Shown here: piece by piece, positions 9,807 through 18,215 of the stretch
Numbering within the stretch: the first letter of the stretch is position 1
Layout: every line of letters starts with the position of its first letter
Source: G963664115 sp965263045
Lineage (GTDB): Bacteria; Acidobacteriota; Terriglobia; 20CM-2-55-15
NCBI GenBank assembly: GCA_965263045.1
Contig: CBDHGK010000041.1
Coordinates: 3,720,001 to 3,784,000 of the forward strand
Direction: 5' to 3'
DNA length: 64,000 nt
Notes under the pieces: generated by a model
Told to the model about the DNA's origin: nothing
What the model saw: only the letters and a program-made list of their open reading frames with translations
The model's database searches: none
Program-made: the position numbers and the translations under genes

Positions 9807-9823
9807 CCGGGACCAGGTCCCGG
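9807..9823 (+). promoter_or_regulatory. Leader hairpin upstream of small gene
   Basis: CCGGGAC-CAG-GTCCCGG: a perfect 7-bp GC-rich stem with a 3-nt loop, lying between the sigma-54-like promoter and the Shine-Dalgarno sequence. No U-run follows, so it is more likely an mRNA stability or regulatory element than a terminator. Confidence 0.5.
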
Positions 9824-9872
9824 AGCGTTGGTGGAGTCGAAACGGCGAAATTGTTATTTCAGGAGGTTCGAT

Positions 9873-9965
9873 ATGACTTTGCTTTTCGTAGTGGGTCCTT
9901 TGCTGATCCTTGCAGTGATTGGACTGGAGTTGGCGACCGTTCGCAATGAAGGCGGCACCAAGTAG
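9873..9965 (+). CDS. 30-aa single-pass membrane peptide
   Basis: A very short gene with an unusually strong ribosome-binding site, AGGAGG at 9861-9866, six bases before ATG. The product begins MTLLFVVGPLLILAVIGLEL and ends in a short charged tail (ATVRNEGGTK), so one transmembrane helix takes up most of it. It stands alone, with no gene on the same strand close by. The perfect Shine-Dalgarno sequence, the sigma-54-like promoter and the leader hairpin together argue that it is expressed. Its function is unknown; it could be a regulator of a membrane complex or a type I toxin-like peptide. No antisense RNA is evident by eye. Confidence 0.6.
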   Translation: MTLLFVVGPLLILAVIGLELATVRNEGGTK

Positions 9966-10611
9966 CAGCCGTTTTTCGGTGCAGGCACTCGTTCGGGTTC
10001 GACACTTCGATTGTGTTCTCCACCGTCCTCATAGCCGCACACCCCGGACACCCTCTCGCTCCGGCGATCAATAGCTGAGCCCCACGGCGCACAGCTCCGA
10101 ATGCCATAAACCCCGACAGCCACAGTTCATTTCTCCCACCCACTCCACCGTCGGCCCGGACAGCGCCCATCGGTAGAAATCTCGAACTGGATCGTCGAAG
10201 GAGCCTCCGGCATCCGGGCAAAACCTCGGCCGGAAAGCGCCATTCAGACCCCGTGCTCCGAAGAGCGATCCCTCTGCCGGTATTGAAGCTGCGACGTGAA
10301 TCTGGCAAAGCCAGGGTCGGGAGGAGAAAATGAGTTATAGTGCCGAGCGCCAATTAGATTGACGTGATGTGCGATACAGTTCTAGCCCGCATGGATCACC
10401 AAGCGACGCTTGATCGCGATTTTGCATGAAAGACTCATCGGCGGACGCGAGATGGGGTGTGGGGGAGGGTCTTCGGGTGAAGCGAGAAGGTTTTGGCGAC
10501 ATGAAAAGGGGATTTTCGTGCTCGAGAGAGCGTGGTTGGCCGCAATCAGACACACCTCGGCTCGGACTGGATAATCAAATCGAATTCAGGGACGAAGCGG
10601 GAGCGTCGGCG
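9966..10611. other. Intergenic, no gene recognised
   Basis: Short frames on both strands lack domains and start signals. The right part may contain the 3' end of the adjacent IS1380 element, whose inverted repeat I could not define. Confidence 0.35.
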
Positions 10612-12027
10612 TCAGCATCGCAGTGGCATCGCCTGTAGGTTGCGCACAACGGCGGTGAAGACTTCGGCGTAGGGACAGGCTTCAGCCATCGACACCCAGA
10701 CGTTGCGGACCGTGAACCGGATTCGGGCACCGATCTTGAGCAGCTTCAGCCGGATCGTGCCGCATTGAGCCCGCGCCAGTTCGGTATTGTGGAGTCCGAG
10801 TCGGCGCAGTGCATGCATGATCATGTAGGCGGCCGAAGACAGATAGAGTCGGAGTTGATTGGCGCGCATGGTGGACGCGCTGGTGCGGTCGGCAAACAGA
10901 TCCAGTTGTTGCTCTTTGATCCGGTTCTCCATGTCGCCGCGCGCACAGTAGAGATCCTCGTATAGCGCACGGGCCTCCCAACGTTCTGGTGACAGCGATG
11001 TGACGATGAATCGGGGATTGGCGCCCTTGCCCAGAACCTCCGCCTTGCCCACGACGCGCCGTTGTTGGCTCCAACTGTCTCGTGTGCGATAGCGGAAGTC
11101 CTTAAATACCCGTGCCGATTGACCGGTGGATTCGAACTCCGATTTCGCCTGAGCCATGGCTTCAGCGATATCCTTCTTGAGTCGCTCGTTCTTGGCCAAT
11201 CCCACCACGTAATCCACCTGATGGGATTCACACCAGGTCAGTAAGTCATCTCTGCAGAAGCCGGAGTCTCCACGGACGATGATCGACACATCCGGCCAGC
11301 TCTTCCGGATCTGTCCGATGATGCGGGTCAGTTCCTCAACCGATCCGGCCGCGCCATCGATATTGGAGCGCCGTAATCGGGCGCACAGCAGATGCTCACC
11401 CGAGAAGATGTACAACGGCAGATAACAGTAGTTGCCGTAGTAGCCATGAAAGAATCGTCCCTCTTGTTGCCCGTGGATCGGATCGTCGGTGGCATCGAGG
11501 TCCAGAATGATTTCTTCAGGCGCCGATTCAAAGGCTGCGATGAAGGCATCGACCATCCAGCGGTCGACCTGGTCCGTATCCATCGCAATCTTCTTGTATC
11601 GCTCCTCCCCGCCGACTTCAGCCCCAGTCAACTCCAGCCGATTCAGTGTGCACTTGGCCGCCAGAGCCTTTCCCCGGTCGCTGGCCTGCCGTCGGTTGCC
11701 TCCCAGCGGATCGGCCTTATCCACCGCCACGGCCAGCATCGGATCGGTGCGTAGTTGGTCGTGATCGTTCAGGTCTTCATATCCCAGACACAGGCCATAC
11801 ACCCGTTGCCCAATCAATTCTTTCACCGTGTGCTCGATCAATCGCGGGTCCCGGTGATCGGCGAAACATTCGGCCAGTCCATCGATCAACCCGGTCCGTT
11901 TTTCGACCTCCCGCAACAGCAGGACACCCGCGTCGGATGTGATCTTCCCTCCGTCGAATCGAGCCTTCACTTTTCGTTGATTAAGTCCGTGAAATTCAAA
12001 CGTGGTTTGGTTACACTCTGTCGTCAT
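10612..12027 (-). CDS. IS1380 family transposase
   Basis: 471-aa DDE transposase of full family length. Landmarks are FDGGKITSDAGVLLLREVEK at the N-terminus, LDLDATDDPIHGQQEGRFFH (first catalytic D region), VIVRGDSGFCRDDLLTWCE (second D), LYCARGDMENRIKEQQLDLF (catalytic E) and TSASTMRANQLRLYLSSAAY. There is no stop or shift, so it is probably functional. The element ends are probably near 10.55 kb and 12.12 kb, but I could not match terminal repeats. Its upstream end lies next to the CTAG that borders a MITE-like repeat. Confidence 0.93.
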   Translation of the reverse strand: MTTECNQTTFEFHGLNQRKVKARFDGGKITSDAGVLLLREVEKRTGLIDGLAECFADHRDPRLIEHTVKELIGQRVYGLCLGYEDLNDHDQLRTDPMLAVAVDKADPLGGNRRQASDRGKALAAKCTLNRLELTGAEVGGEERYKKIAMDTDQVDRWMVDAFIAAFESAPEEIILDLDATDDPIHGQQEGRFFHGYYGNYCYLPLYIFSGEHLLCARLRRSNIDGAAGSVEELTRIIGQIRKSWPDVSIIVRGDSGFCRDDLLTWCESHQVDYVVGLAKNERLKKDIAEAMAQAKSEFESTGQSARVFKDFRYRTRDSWSQQRRVVGKAEVLGKGANPRFIVTSLSPERWEARALYEDLYCARGDMENRIKEQQLDLFADRTSASTMRANQLRLYLSSAAYMIMHALRRLGLHNTELARAQCGTIRLKLLKIGARIRFTVRNVWVSMAEACPYAEVFTAVVRNLQAMPLRC

Positions 12028-12126
12028 AAGGGCCGCCTTTGTTTGGTGTCTGAAACGTTCTTGTCAAACGCTTTATGCCAAACAGGGCGGCCTTTTCTGG
12101 TCCATCTCGTGATCTATACGGGCTAG

Positions 12127-12468
12127 TGGCCTGTCACAGAGACATCGCCAGTGGCGCCGATGGGTCTTGCCAGGCGAGATCGCGAAGCGAAGAGCGCTAC
12201 CGAGGTTTGATACCGAGGCCGCAGGCGCCGCAGTTACACCATGACCCAGCTTAATAATGCCGGACAAAGATATCGACCCCAACCCCCATCGGCCCGAAGC
12301 GTTCGGGCCCAACGGGGCCGTCTTCGTTGTCGCTCGTCCTCGACTTGTTAGGAGGGAATGTAGGTGCATTCACTCGTCCCCGCGACGTCCGGTATTCAAG
12401 CTGTTGCCTCCTGAAATCCGGCCCCGTTGCGCTCCGAAAGCCACTGGCGATGTCTCTGTGACCGGCCA
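12127..12468. repeat. MITE-like dispersed repeat, type A copy 1
   Basis: 342-bp non-coding element. Its terminal inverted repeat starts TGGCCTGTCACAGAGACATC and runs about 28 bp with one mismatch between arms. CTAG (12123-12126) borders the left end; the right neighbour is CCGG, a diverged or unduplicated site. It contains the invariant core GGGGCCGTCTTCGTTGTCGC near 12314-12333 that is shared with the copies at 17127, 50242 and 62689. No conserved reading frame explains the similarity. Confidence 0.85.
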
Positions 12469-12549
12469 CCGGACGCCCCATGTCGTCGCGGGCAAGGGTG
12501 GAGCATGCACTGTATACCGGCTTATTGAGAATCGCATAATATAGTGACA

Positions 12550-13559
12550 CTAGAAGAGGCTGGCCTGCTTCCAGAATGCCGTGACAAGTCGCGGCCGGCG
12601 CCGCATTCGGCACAGTGCCCGACGTGCATGGTCGCTGAGCTGGCCGAAGTCTTTGGGACAGAAGTTCGGCAGTTCATGATGCTTCCAGTAGCCCCACAGA
12701 TATTCGACTGGATTCAGCTCCGGTGCATACGCCGGCAGACGTTCCAGAACGAGTCGGCCCTGAGTTTCGGCGACAAAGTCTCGGACCATGCGGCTCCGAT
12801 GACTCGGCAGCCCGTCCCAGATCACCAACAGAGGGTCGGGAATGTGACGCATCAGATGCTTCAGGAATTCGACAACCTGCGGACTGCGGATGGCTCCCGG
12901 ATACATCCTGAAGTAGAAGTTCCACCAGGTCACTCCGGCGATTGCCGACAGACTCTTCCAGTTGAAGTGGTACTGCAGGACCGGAGTCTGCCCGCGCGGC
13001 GACCAGGTGCGGTACCGATGCGGTCGTTCCGTCAGCCCGCTTTCGTCGACGAATACGATCGTCCGGCCCTCTTTCCGGGCTTTTTTTTAATCCCGGGCCA
13101 GCTTGTCTTCTTCCACCGAAGGATCGCGTCTTCATCGCGCTCCAGCGCCCGACCCGTTGGCCGCTGGCAACTCCAGCCCATCTGCTGCAGAATCCGCCAG
13201 ACGTGTCCGGGGTGATATCTAACACCGCACTCCTCTTCGATCAGATGGGCGACACGCCACCCGGTCCACAGACTCGTGTCGTACCCCAACGCTTCGGGTC
13301 CGCGTTTCAGTCCCCGCTCGATCTTCTTCAGATCCGCCGGGCTCAGCCCTGGCTTGCGGCCCGCCCGCCCAGCCTGCTTCAGTCCCTGCTTTCCTGATTC
13401 AGCGAGTTGTTGAGACCAGCGGTTCACCGACTGCCGGTGGGCACCGACTCGGCGGGCCACCTCCGCTTCCGACAGGCCCTGCTTTAACAGTCTCGCGGCT
13501 TCCATACGTCGCCGCTCTAATGCATCAAAGTCGCGTCGAACTCCTGCTGGATTTCCCAT
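12550..13559 (-). CDS. IS630 family transposase (copy 2), -1 frameshift
   Basis: The protein sequence appears identical to the copy at 1183-2192. The N-terminal helix-turn-helix frame is 13032-13559 and the catalytic frame (TWWNFYFRMYPG, VIWDGLPSHRS, ELNPVEYLWGYWK) ends at 12550. The same eight-A slippery run (about 13083-13090, written as T on the plus strand) joins the frames. One synonymous base differs between copies in the Arg-Met-Arg-rich tail. Expression would now depend on read-out from IS30. Confidence 0.88.
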
Positions 13560-13564
13560 GCAGG

Positions 13565-14799
13565 GCGCTCTCATGTGGTCATCGCAACAGTTCGGCCAAT
13601 TTCTCGGATGGTTTCATCCATCCGAGCGTTTGTCGAGGCCGATCGTTGAGCGAATAGGCGATGTCGTCGAGCTGACGTTGAGTATGGACAGATAGATCGG
13701 TGCCTTTGGGTAGGAATTGCCGGAGCAGGCCGTTCGTGTTTTCGTTACTGCCCCTTTGCCAGGGGCTATACGGGTCGCAAAAGTAGACCTGAACTCCGGT
13801 GGCCACGCTGAATTGAAGATGCTGGGCCAATTCCTTTCCTCGATCCCAGGTAAGGGACACGGCAAGATGCCTTGGTAGAGTTCGGATCTTCTTGGCAATC
13901 AATTCGCATACGTGTCCAGCGGTTCGGTCACGGCCAACTGCGACCAGCATCAGATATCGGGTCTGACGCTCGACCAACGTCGCGATCGCTGAGTGTTGAC
14001 GGGTACCGAGAATCAAATCTCCTTCCCAGTGACCGGGGACGGCACGGTCCTCGACCTCGGCGGGGCGATCAGCGATTGAAACCATGTCCTTGATGTATCC
14101 CCCGGGATCTTTTCGCCCGTGCGGTCGTCGTCTCGTCCGTCCGGTCCGCAGGCACGCCGCGAGTTCCTTCCGCAGGGCACCGCGCGTCTGAACAAACAGG
14201 GACTGGTAAATCGTTTCGTGGGATACGCGCATCTCGGGATCATCCGGATACTCAATTCTAAGTCTGGCACTGATCTGCTGGGGGGACCACAGTAAGGTCA
14301 ACATTGACTCCACCTGGGTGCGTAATCGTGGACATCGTCGCAACTTCGCCAGTTTCGGCCGACGTCCTCGCTTGTAGGCAGATTCGTCCGCCCGGAATGC
14401 CCGATAGCGGCGTGGACCTCCATTCCTGTTCACTTCACGGCAGACAGTCGACGGGGATCGTCCAAGTCGTCGTGCGATCTCTCGGTACGTTTCGCCATGC
14501 CGCAGCTCTCGCGATATCTCTTCCCGTTCGGCCAGGCACAACTGACGTGGTGAGCGGTTGGGCACCTGCGGCCGCATTCCACCGACCGAATCCAGTACCC
14601 GCTGAATCGTCTTTGTCGAGCACCGCACAGCCGATGCAGCTTCTTCGAAGCTGCAGCCCCTATCGATCATCCGCCGCACTTCCAGGCGTTCCTCTCGCGT
14701 AAGTCGCACTCCCCGAATCCGTGTCGCTACCATCGCAGCACCTCCTTCGAACCCTTATCATCGATTCTTTGAAGTGTTGCGATGACCGTTAGAGATCAA
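13565..14799 (-). mobile_element. IS30-family insertion sequence nested in IS630
   Basis: 1235-bp element. Its ends share GGTCATCGCAACA followed by TTC as inverted repeats (13577-13592, and 14771-14787 inverted), and it is bordered by the 5-bp direct repeat GCAGG (13560-13564 and 14800-14804). Comparison with the uninterrupted IS630 copy 1 confirms the junctions: the host IS sequence resumes exactly after the second GCAGG. Confidence 0.9.
13579..14733 (-). CDS. IS30 family transposase
   Basis: 384 aa. The N-terminal helix-turn-helix comes in two parts (LTREERLEVRRMIDRGCSFE; then the IS30 signature ISRELRHGETYREIARRLGR SPSTVCREVNRNGG). The rve-type DDE core shows GHWEGDLILG (D), VSLTWDRGKELAQH (D) and YSPWQRGSNENTNGLLRQFL (E), followed by LPKGTDLS and the C-terminal LNDRPRQTLGWMKPSE. 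The length is normal and the frame intact, so the element is probably active. Confidence 0.96.
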   Translation of the reverse strand: MVATRIRGVRLTREERLEVRRMIDRGCSFEEAASAVRCSTKTIQRVLDSVGGMRPQVPNRSPRQLCLAEREEISRELRHGETYREIARRLGRSPSTVCREVNRNGGPRRYRAFRADESAYKRGRRPKLAKLRRCPRLRTQVESMLTLLWSPQQISARLRIEYPDDPEMRVSHETIYQSLFVQTRGALRKELAACLRTGRTRRRPHGRKDPGGYIKDMVSIADRPAEVEDRAVPGHWEGDLILGTRQHSAIATLVERQTRYLMLVAVGRDRTAGHVCELIAKKIRTLPRHLAVSLTWDRGKELAQHLQFSVATGVQVYFCDPYSPWQRGSNENTNGLLRQFLPKGTDLSVHTQRQLDDIAYSLNDRPRQTLGWMKPSEKLAELLR

Positions 14800-15007
14800 G
14801 CAGGAAGTATAGGACACTCATGACAGAATGTCACTATATTATGCGATACTCAATAAGTTTCCGTTCAGGAAGTTCGCAGGTTGGCCGTGGATCCACGCCG
14901 GTTCGACCCACAGAAGCGGAGGGTAGTCGCCGAATCCCTACCGGCACCCGGAAAAGTCGCTGCATGAAGTCCCGCAGGATCGTGGTCTCGATCACCTCAG
15001 ATTCGCT

Positions 15008-17086
15008 ATGACCGACAACGTGACATCGGGCCTGATGGCCGCACTCGACATCGCCGCGTTCCGGGAAATCCGAGACGGAACCTTCGAATCGCTCGACGTG
15101 GTGCCCGGCTGGTATCTGGACTTCTCCCCCCGCGTGCCGGAGGGCGGGGTCCATCGCCTGGGCGAAGTATTTCCCTTCGTCGAAAACTTTCTGAGCGATG
15201 CGCGCAAATTCTGGGCCAAGGGACTACCCGGCCATCTCAAATCCGGCAACTGGAGTCAGAACAACGATCGAGGCGAGGAACAACACTTCGAGGCCATCGC
15301 GGTCTGTCATCACGATAGAAACGTCCTGCTCGTCGAACGACTTGGAGAGGAATTCGACGCGTCCCGGCGCATGCTCCAGCGCGTGCGCGAACAAACGCTA
15401 CAAATGAATCAGCTCGCCCGCATCGAGGGAGCGTTCCGGTCTGGACACCGACCCGGCGACCATCCCGGAGCGCTTCCGTCGACGACATTTCGCCTTACCC
15501 GGGACGGCATCTTTGTGGATTCCGGCGGCAGCCGATCACAGCCACAGCCCGATATCTCAGAGCTTGTGCCCAACGATGTGGCCCAGCGCTTCCGCCTATC
15601 GATCCAGCTGGCCCTCGATTCGGGGGGCACCCGCAGCTTTGACTATGCCGATGACGGGCCCGACGGCATCTCCGAGTTTCAAGTCCACCTCGCACGTTCG
15701 GGCTCCGAAGAGGTTTTCGTACAGGTACGCGATATATCCAGCCTGCGGCGGGCGGAAAGAGAAATCGAGGCGACCCTGGATCGGGTCCGTCTTCACCGGG
15801 ACGAAATCCTGCTGGTGCTGAACGAGCTTCACGTCGGCGCGTTACGGATGGGTGGCGATGGGGAGATCGTCTTTCTGAATGTCGCTGCAGGACGAATGCT
15901 GTGCACCCCTCAGGCCGAGTTGGAGGGCAAACGGCTGCAGCAGGTTTCCCTGCTCCGCCCCGAGCATGTGGCGCAGCTAGAGGCGACGATGGCGGTCCCG
16001 AGGCCGGAGCGCACACGGGTGTCTCTAGATTGGTCCGATCAGGCAGGCAACAGGTTCTGGGTGGATGTGGACGTTCATGACGAACCGGGTGACCCGAAGC
16101 AGAGGATTCTGCTCTTCCACGATGTCTCCGAGGTCCACGAATTGCGGCGACAGCTCGATGACGCGGACCGGTTTGAAGAAATCATCGGCCGGAGCCCGGC
16201 GATGCACGACGTGTTTCACCTGATCGAGGACCTGGCCAGTGTCGACGCGACGGTTCTGGTCGAAGGAGAAACCGGCACGGGAAAAGAGCTGGTCGCCCGG
16301 GCCCTCCATTCCCGGAGCCTGCGTTCCAAGGCTCCCTTCGTGGCGGTCAACTGTGGAGGTCTCACCGAATCGCTCGTGGCCAGCCAGCTTTTCGGACACC
16401 GTCGTGGCTCCTTTACCGGAGCCGTTCAGGATCAGCTGGGTGTATTCGAAGCTGCTGAAGGCGGAGCCGTGTTTCTCGACGAGATTGGAGACATCCCGCC
16501 GGCAGTTCAAACCAGCCTCCTCCGAGTGCTGCAGGAGAAAGAGATTACGCGCCTCGGCGAAAACCATCCGCGCAAGGTAGACGTCCGCGTTATCGCTGCG
16601 ACCCACCGCAACCTCGACGACGCGGTGGCGACGGGACGTTTTCGGGCAGATCTTCTCTATCGAATCCGTGTCGCCCGTATCCGGGTCCCCCCCCTGCGTG
16701 AGCGTCTCCAGGACCTGCAACCGCTCGCCGTACGATTTCTGGGGGACTTTCGGGCCCGCACCGGCAAGCCTGTCCGAGGGCTCTCGGCCCCGTCCATGCG
16801 GTGCCTGACGGATCATCCGTGGCCGGGCAACGTGAGGGAAATGCAGGGAGCGATCGAGTTCGCGGCGATCCGGACGCGGACGGACCTGATCGAAGTGGAA
16901 GACCTGCCCCCTGAACTGCGAACCAACGAGATTCTCCCGCGGCCGGGAGACGATCCGGCTCGCTTTCTCGACGCCCTGCGGCAGGCCAGGGGCAACCGTA
17001 CCGAAGCGGCCCGCCTCCTCGGCATCAGTCGAGCGACCTTTTACCGCCGTGTGGCCGAAATGGACTTGGATATCTCAGGCAGATAG
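15008..17086 (+). CDS. Sigma-54-dependent transcriptional activator (NtrC-like bEBP)
   Basis: 692 aa. The N-terminal region (1-140) is an unassigned sensory domain. PAS-like regions follow, with the clearest one at about 270-375 (VGALRMGGDGEIVFLNVAAG). The AAA+ domain has Walker A GETGTGKE (about 419-426), the sigma-54 contact loop as GSFTGA (about 467; usual GAFTGA), Walker B VFLDEIGD (about 488) and RVPPLRERLQDL. A C-terminal Fis-type HTH is RTEAARLLGISRATFYRRV. The Ala to Ser change in the loop occurs in other activators and need not inactivate it. There is no receiver domain, so it senses through its own PAS/N-domain. The start overlaps the TGA of an upstream frame (ATGA), a possible remnant of an operon cut by IS630 copy 2. 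Its likely targets are the operator array and GG-N10-GC promoter at 17401-17576. Confidence 0.93.
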   Translation: MTDNVTSGLMAALDIAAFREIRDGTFESLDVVPGWYLDFSPRVPEGGVHRLGEVFPFVENFLSDARKFWAKGLPGHLKSGNWSQNNDRGEEQHFEAIAVCHHDRNVLLVERLGEEFDASRRMLQRVREQTLQMNQLARIEGAFRSGHRPGDHPGALPSTTFRLTRDGIFVDSGGSRSQPQPDISELVPNDVAQRFRLSIQLALDSGGTRSFDYADDGPDGISEFQVHLARSGSEEVFVQVRDISSLRRAEREIEATLDRVRLHRDEILLVLNELHVGALRMGGDGEIVFLNVAAGRMLCTPQAELEGKRLQQVSLLRPEHVAQLEATMAVPRPERTRVSLDWSDQAGNRFWVDVDVHDEPGDPKQRILLFHDVSEVHELRRQLDDADRFEEIIGRSPAMHDVFHLIEDLASVDATVLVEGETGTGKELVARALHSRSLRSKAPFVAVNCGGLTESLVASQLFGHRRGSFTGAVQDQLGVFEAAEGGAVFLDEIGDIPPAVQTSLLRVLQEKEITRLGENHPRKVDVRVIAATHRNLDDAVATGRFRADLLYRIRVARIRVPPLRERLQDLQPLAVRFLGDFRARTGKPVRGLSAPSMRCLTDHPWPGNVREMQGAIEFAAIRTRTDLIEVEDLPPELRTNEILPRPGDDPARFLDALRQARGNRTEAARLLGISRATFYRRVAEMDLDISGR

Positions 17087-17126
17087 CGCCCGTCCGGTCC
17101 ACGGAGCGAAGCCGCAAACGGATTAA

Positions 17127-17395
17127 CAGCCCGTGGCAGAAGTCTCAAGGGCCGCGCGCAGGGGTCTACGGGTTACAGGCGCGAAGTGAGGAGCGGAACG
17201 ATGTCTTTTCATCGTGACCGACGAACGACAAAGCCTGTGGCCCGAACCCCCCTGCGCCCAAAGGGTTAAGGCGAAACGGGGCCGTCTTCGTTGTCGCCGA
17301 CTCCTCCCAATGAATGAGCATTGCAACGTCGCCGCCTCCTAGCATCCGGCCTCGTTTGGCCGTAACGCGGCCCTTGAGACTTCTGCCACGGGCTG
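17127..17395. repeat. MITE-like dispersed repeat, type B copy 1
   Basis: 269-bp element with a perfect 30-bp terminal inverted repeat beginning CAGCCCGTGGCAGAAGTCTC. It is flanked by TTAA (17123-17126) and TCAA (17396-17399). It holds the same invariant internal core as the type A copies (about 17278-17297). Relative to the type B copy at 62689, two bases in the arm are changed and both are compensated in the other arm. It sits between the activator gene and the operator array. Confidence 0.88.
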
Positions 17396-17400
17396 TCAAA

Positions 17401-17448
17401 TGTCTCAAACCGAGACATGCGTGAGACAAGGGAGTGTCTCACGAGACA
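17401..17448 (+). promoter_or_regulatory. TGTCTC/GAGACA operator array (probable bEBP enhancer)
   Basis: Three overlapping palindromes are packed in 48 bp: TGTCTC-N5-GAGACA (17401-17417), GTGAGACA-N6-TGTCTCAC (17421-17442) and TGTCTC-AC-GAGACA (17435-17448). The array lies about 115-160 bp upstream of a sigma-54-type promoter and about 315 bp after an activator gene, the expected distance and content of an upstream activating sequence. Confidence 0.75.
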
Positions 17449-17561
17449 TCTCTGCCGGGACCGCGCCCGGATTCCCTCCCCCATAACTCCATTTATTTTC
17501 AGTACTTTCAGAAGAATCTGCGCCTCCGGCAAGTGGATTGCTTTGTGAACATCAACACACT

Positions 17562-17576
17562 TGGCACGCATCGCGC
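17562..17576 (+). promoter_or_regulatory. Sigma-54 (-24/-12) promoter candidate for DUF4332 gene
   Basis: TGGCACGCATCGCGC keeps TGGCACG perfectly in the -24 box and GC (17575-17576) exactly 10 bp after GG (17563-17564). The -12 box is GCGC rather than TTGC. Transcription is predicted near 17588, 99 nt before the gene at 17687. Confidence 0.65.
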
Positions 17577-17686
17577 TGCCGCTGTCAGGTAACACGCGAA
17601 CAGGCCCCCGAGCCCGGCAGTGAAATCGGCTCGACGCACGTGCTTGGCGGAAGACAGCGCACCGGACGCTATCGAAGGAGAGAGGC

Positions 17687-18094
17687 ATGGCATATCCGAT
17701 CCAAGCGCTTGAAGGCATGAGTGCGTCATTTACGACGCAGCTTGATCAACTCGGTGTCCGCACAACGGAAGATCTCCTCAGATTCGGTGCAAATCCGGAA
17801 GACCGGGCGGCCCTCAGCGAGAGAAGCGGAGTTTCGCCCTACCTGATTCTCCGCTGGTGCCATCAGGCCGACCTGATGCGGGTGAGTGGAGTGGGCCGCC
17901 AATTCGCCGAATTGCTTGAGGCATCGGGAGTCAACACCGCCCGGAGGCTCGCCGAACAGAACCCGCGATACCTCGCGGTCCGATTGAAAGCAGTCAATCA
18001 GGAGACGAATCTGTCACGAAATGTTCCGGCCGAGTCAATGGTTGGGCGCTGGATCGAGCGGGCCAGTCGTCTCGAGGGCATTCTCAGGTACTGA
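17687..18094 (+). CDS. DUF4332 domain protein (helix-hairpin-helix type)
   Basis: 135 aa with a good ribosome-binding site (GAAGGAG, 17674-17680). The pattern IQALEGMSASFTTQLDQLGV, then RTTEDLLRFGANPEDRAALS, then LMRVSGVGRQFAELLEASGV and NTARRLAEQNP is the duplicated HhH-like fold of DUF4332. Each half has the G(I/V)G/xx(L)xxxGV turn seen in DNA-binding helix-hairpin-helix modules. The family is often found as a stand-alone small protein of unknown role. Here it is most probably under sigma-54 control through the neighbouring activator. Confidence 0.85.
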   Translation: MAYPIQALEGMSASFTTQLDQLGVRTTEDLLRFGANPEDRAALSERSGVSPYLILRWCHQADLMRVSGVGRQFAELLEASGVNTARRLAEQNPRYLAVRLKAVNQETNLSRNVPAESMVGRWIERASRLEGILRY

Positions 18095-18215
18095 CTTGAC
18101 GCGCTCCGTTTCATAGAATCAATATTCCGGATCGGCCCCCCGACGTCGGGAGCTCGAACATCGCTATTGCAGACCAGCATCAATCAAACTTTGGACAATC
18201 AGGAGAATACCCGGA

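Larger units (their letters stand above)
12525..14853 (-). mobile_element. IS630-family insertion sequence, copy 2, interrupted by IS30
   Basis: Same element as at 1129-2217, inverted. TA duplications lie at 12523-12524 and 14854-14855, and both terminal repeats are intact. An IS30 element (13565-14799) is inserted between the right inverted repeat and the transposase start codon, 5 bp upstream of the ATG. The transposase reading frames are thus complete but separated from their native promoter end. Confidence 0.93.

Noticed and set aside
12544..13215. 223-codon frame antisense to the IS630 transposase
   Set aside because: Identical shadow frame exists in the other IS copy; transposase motifs lie on the opposite strand.
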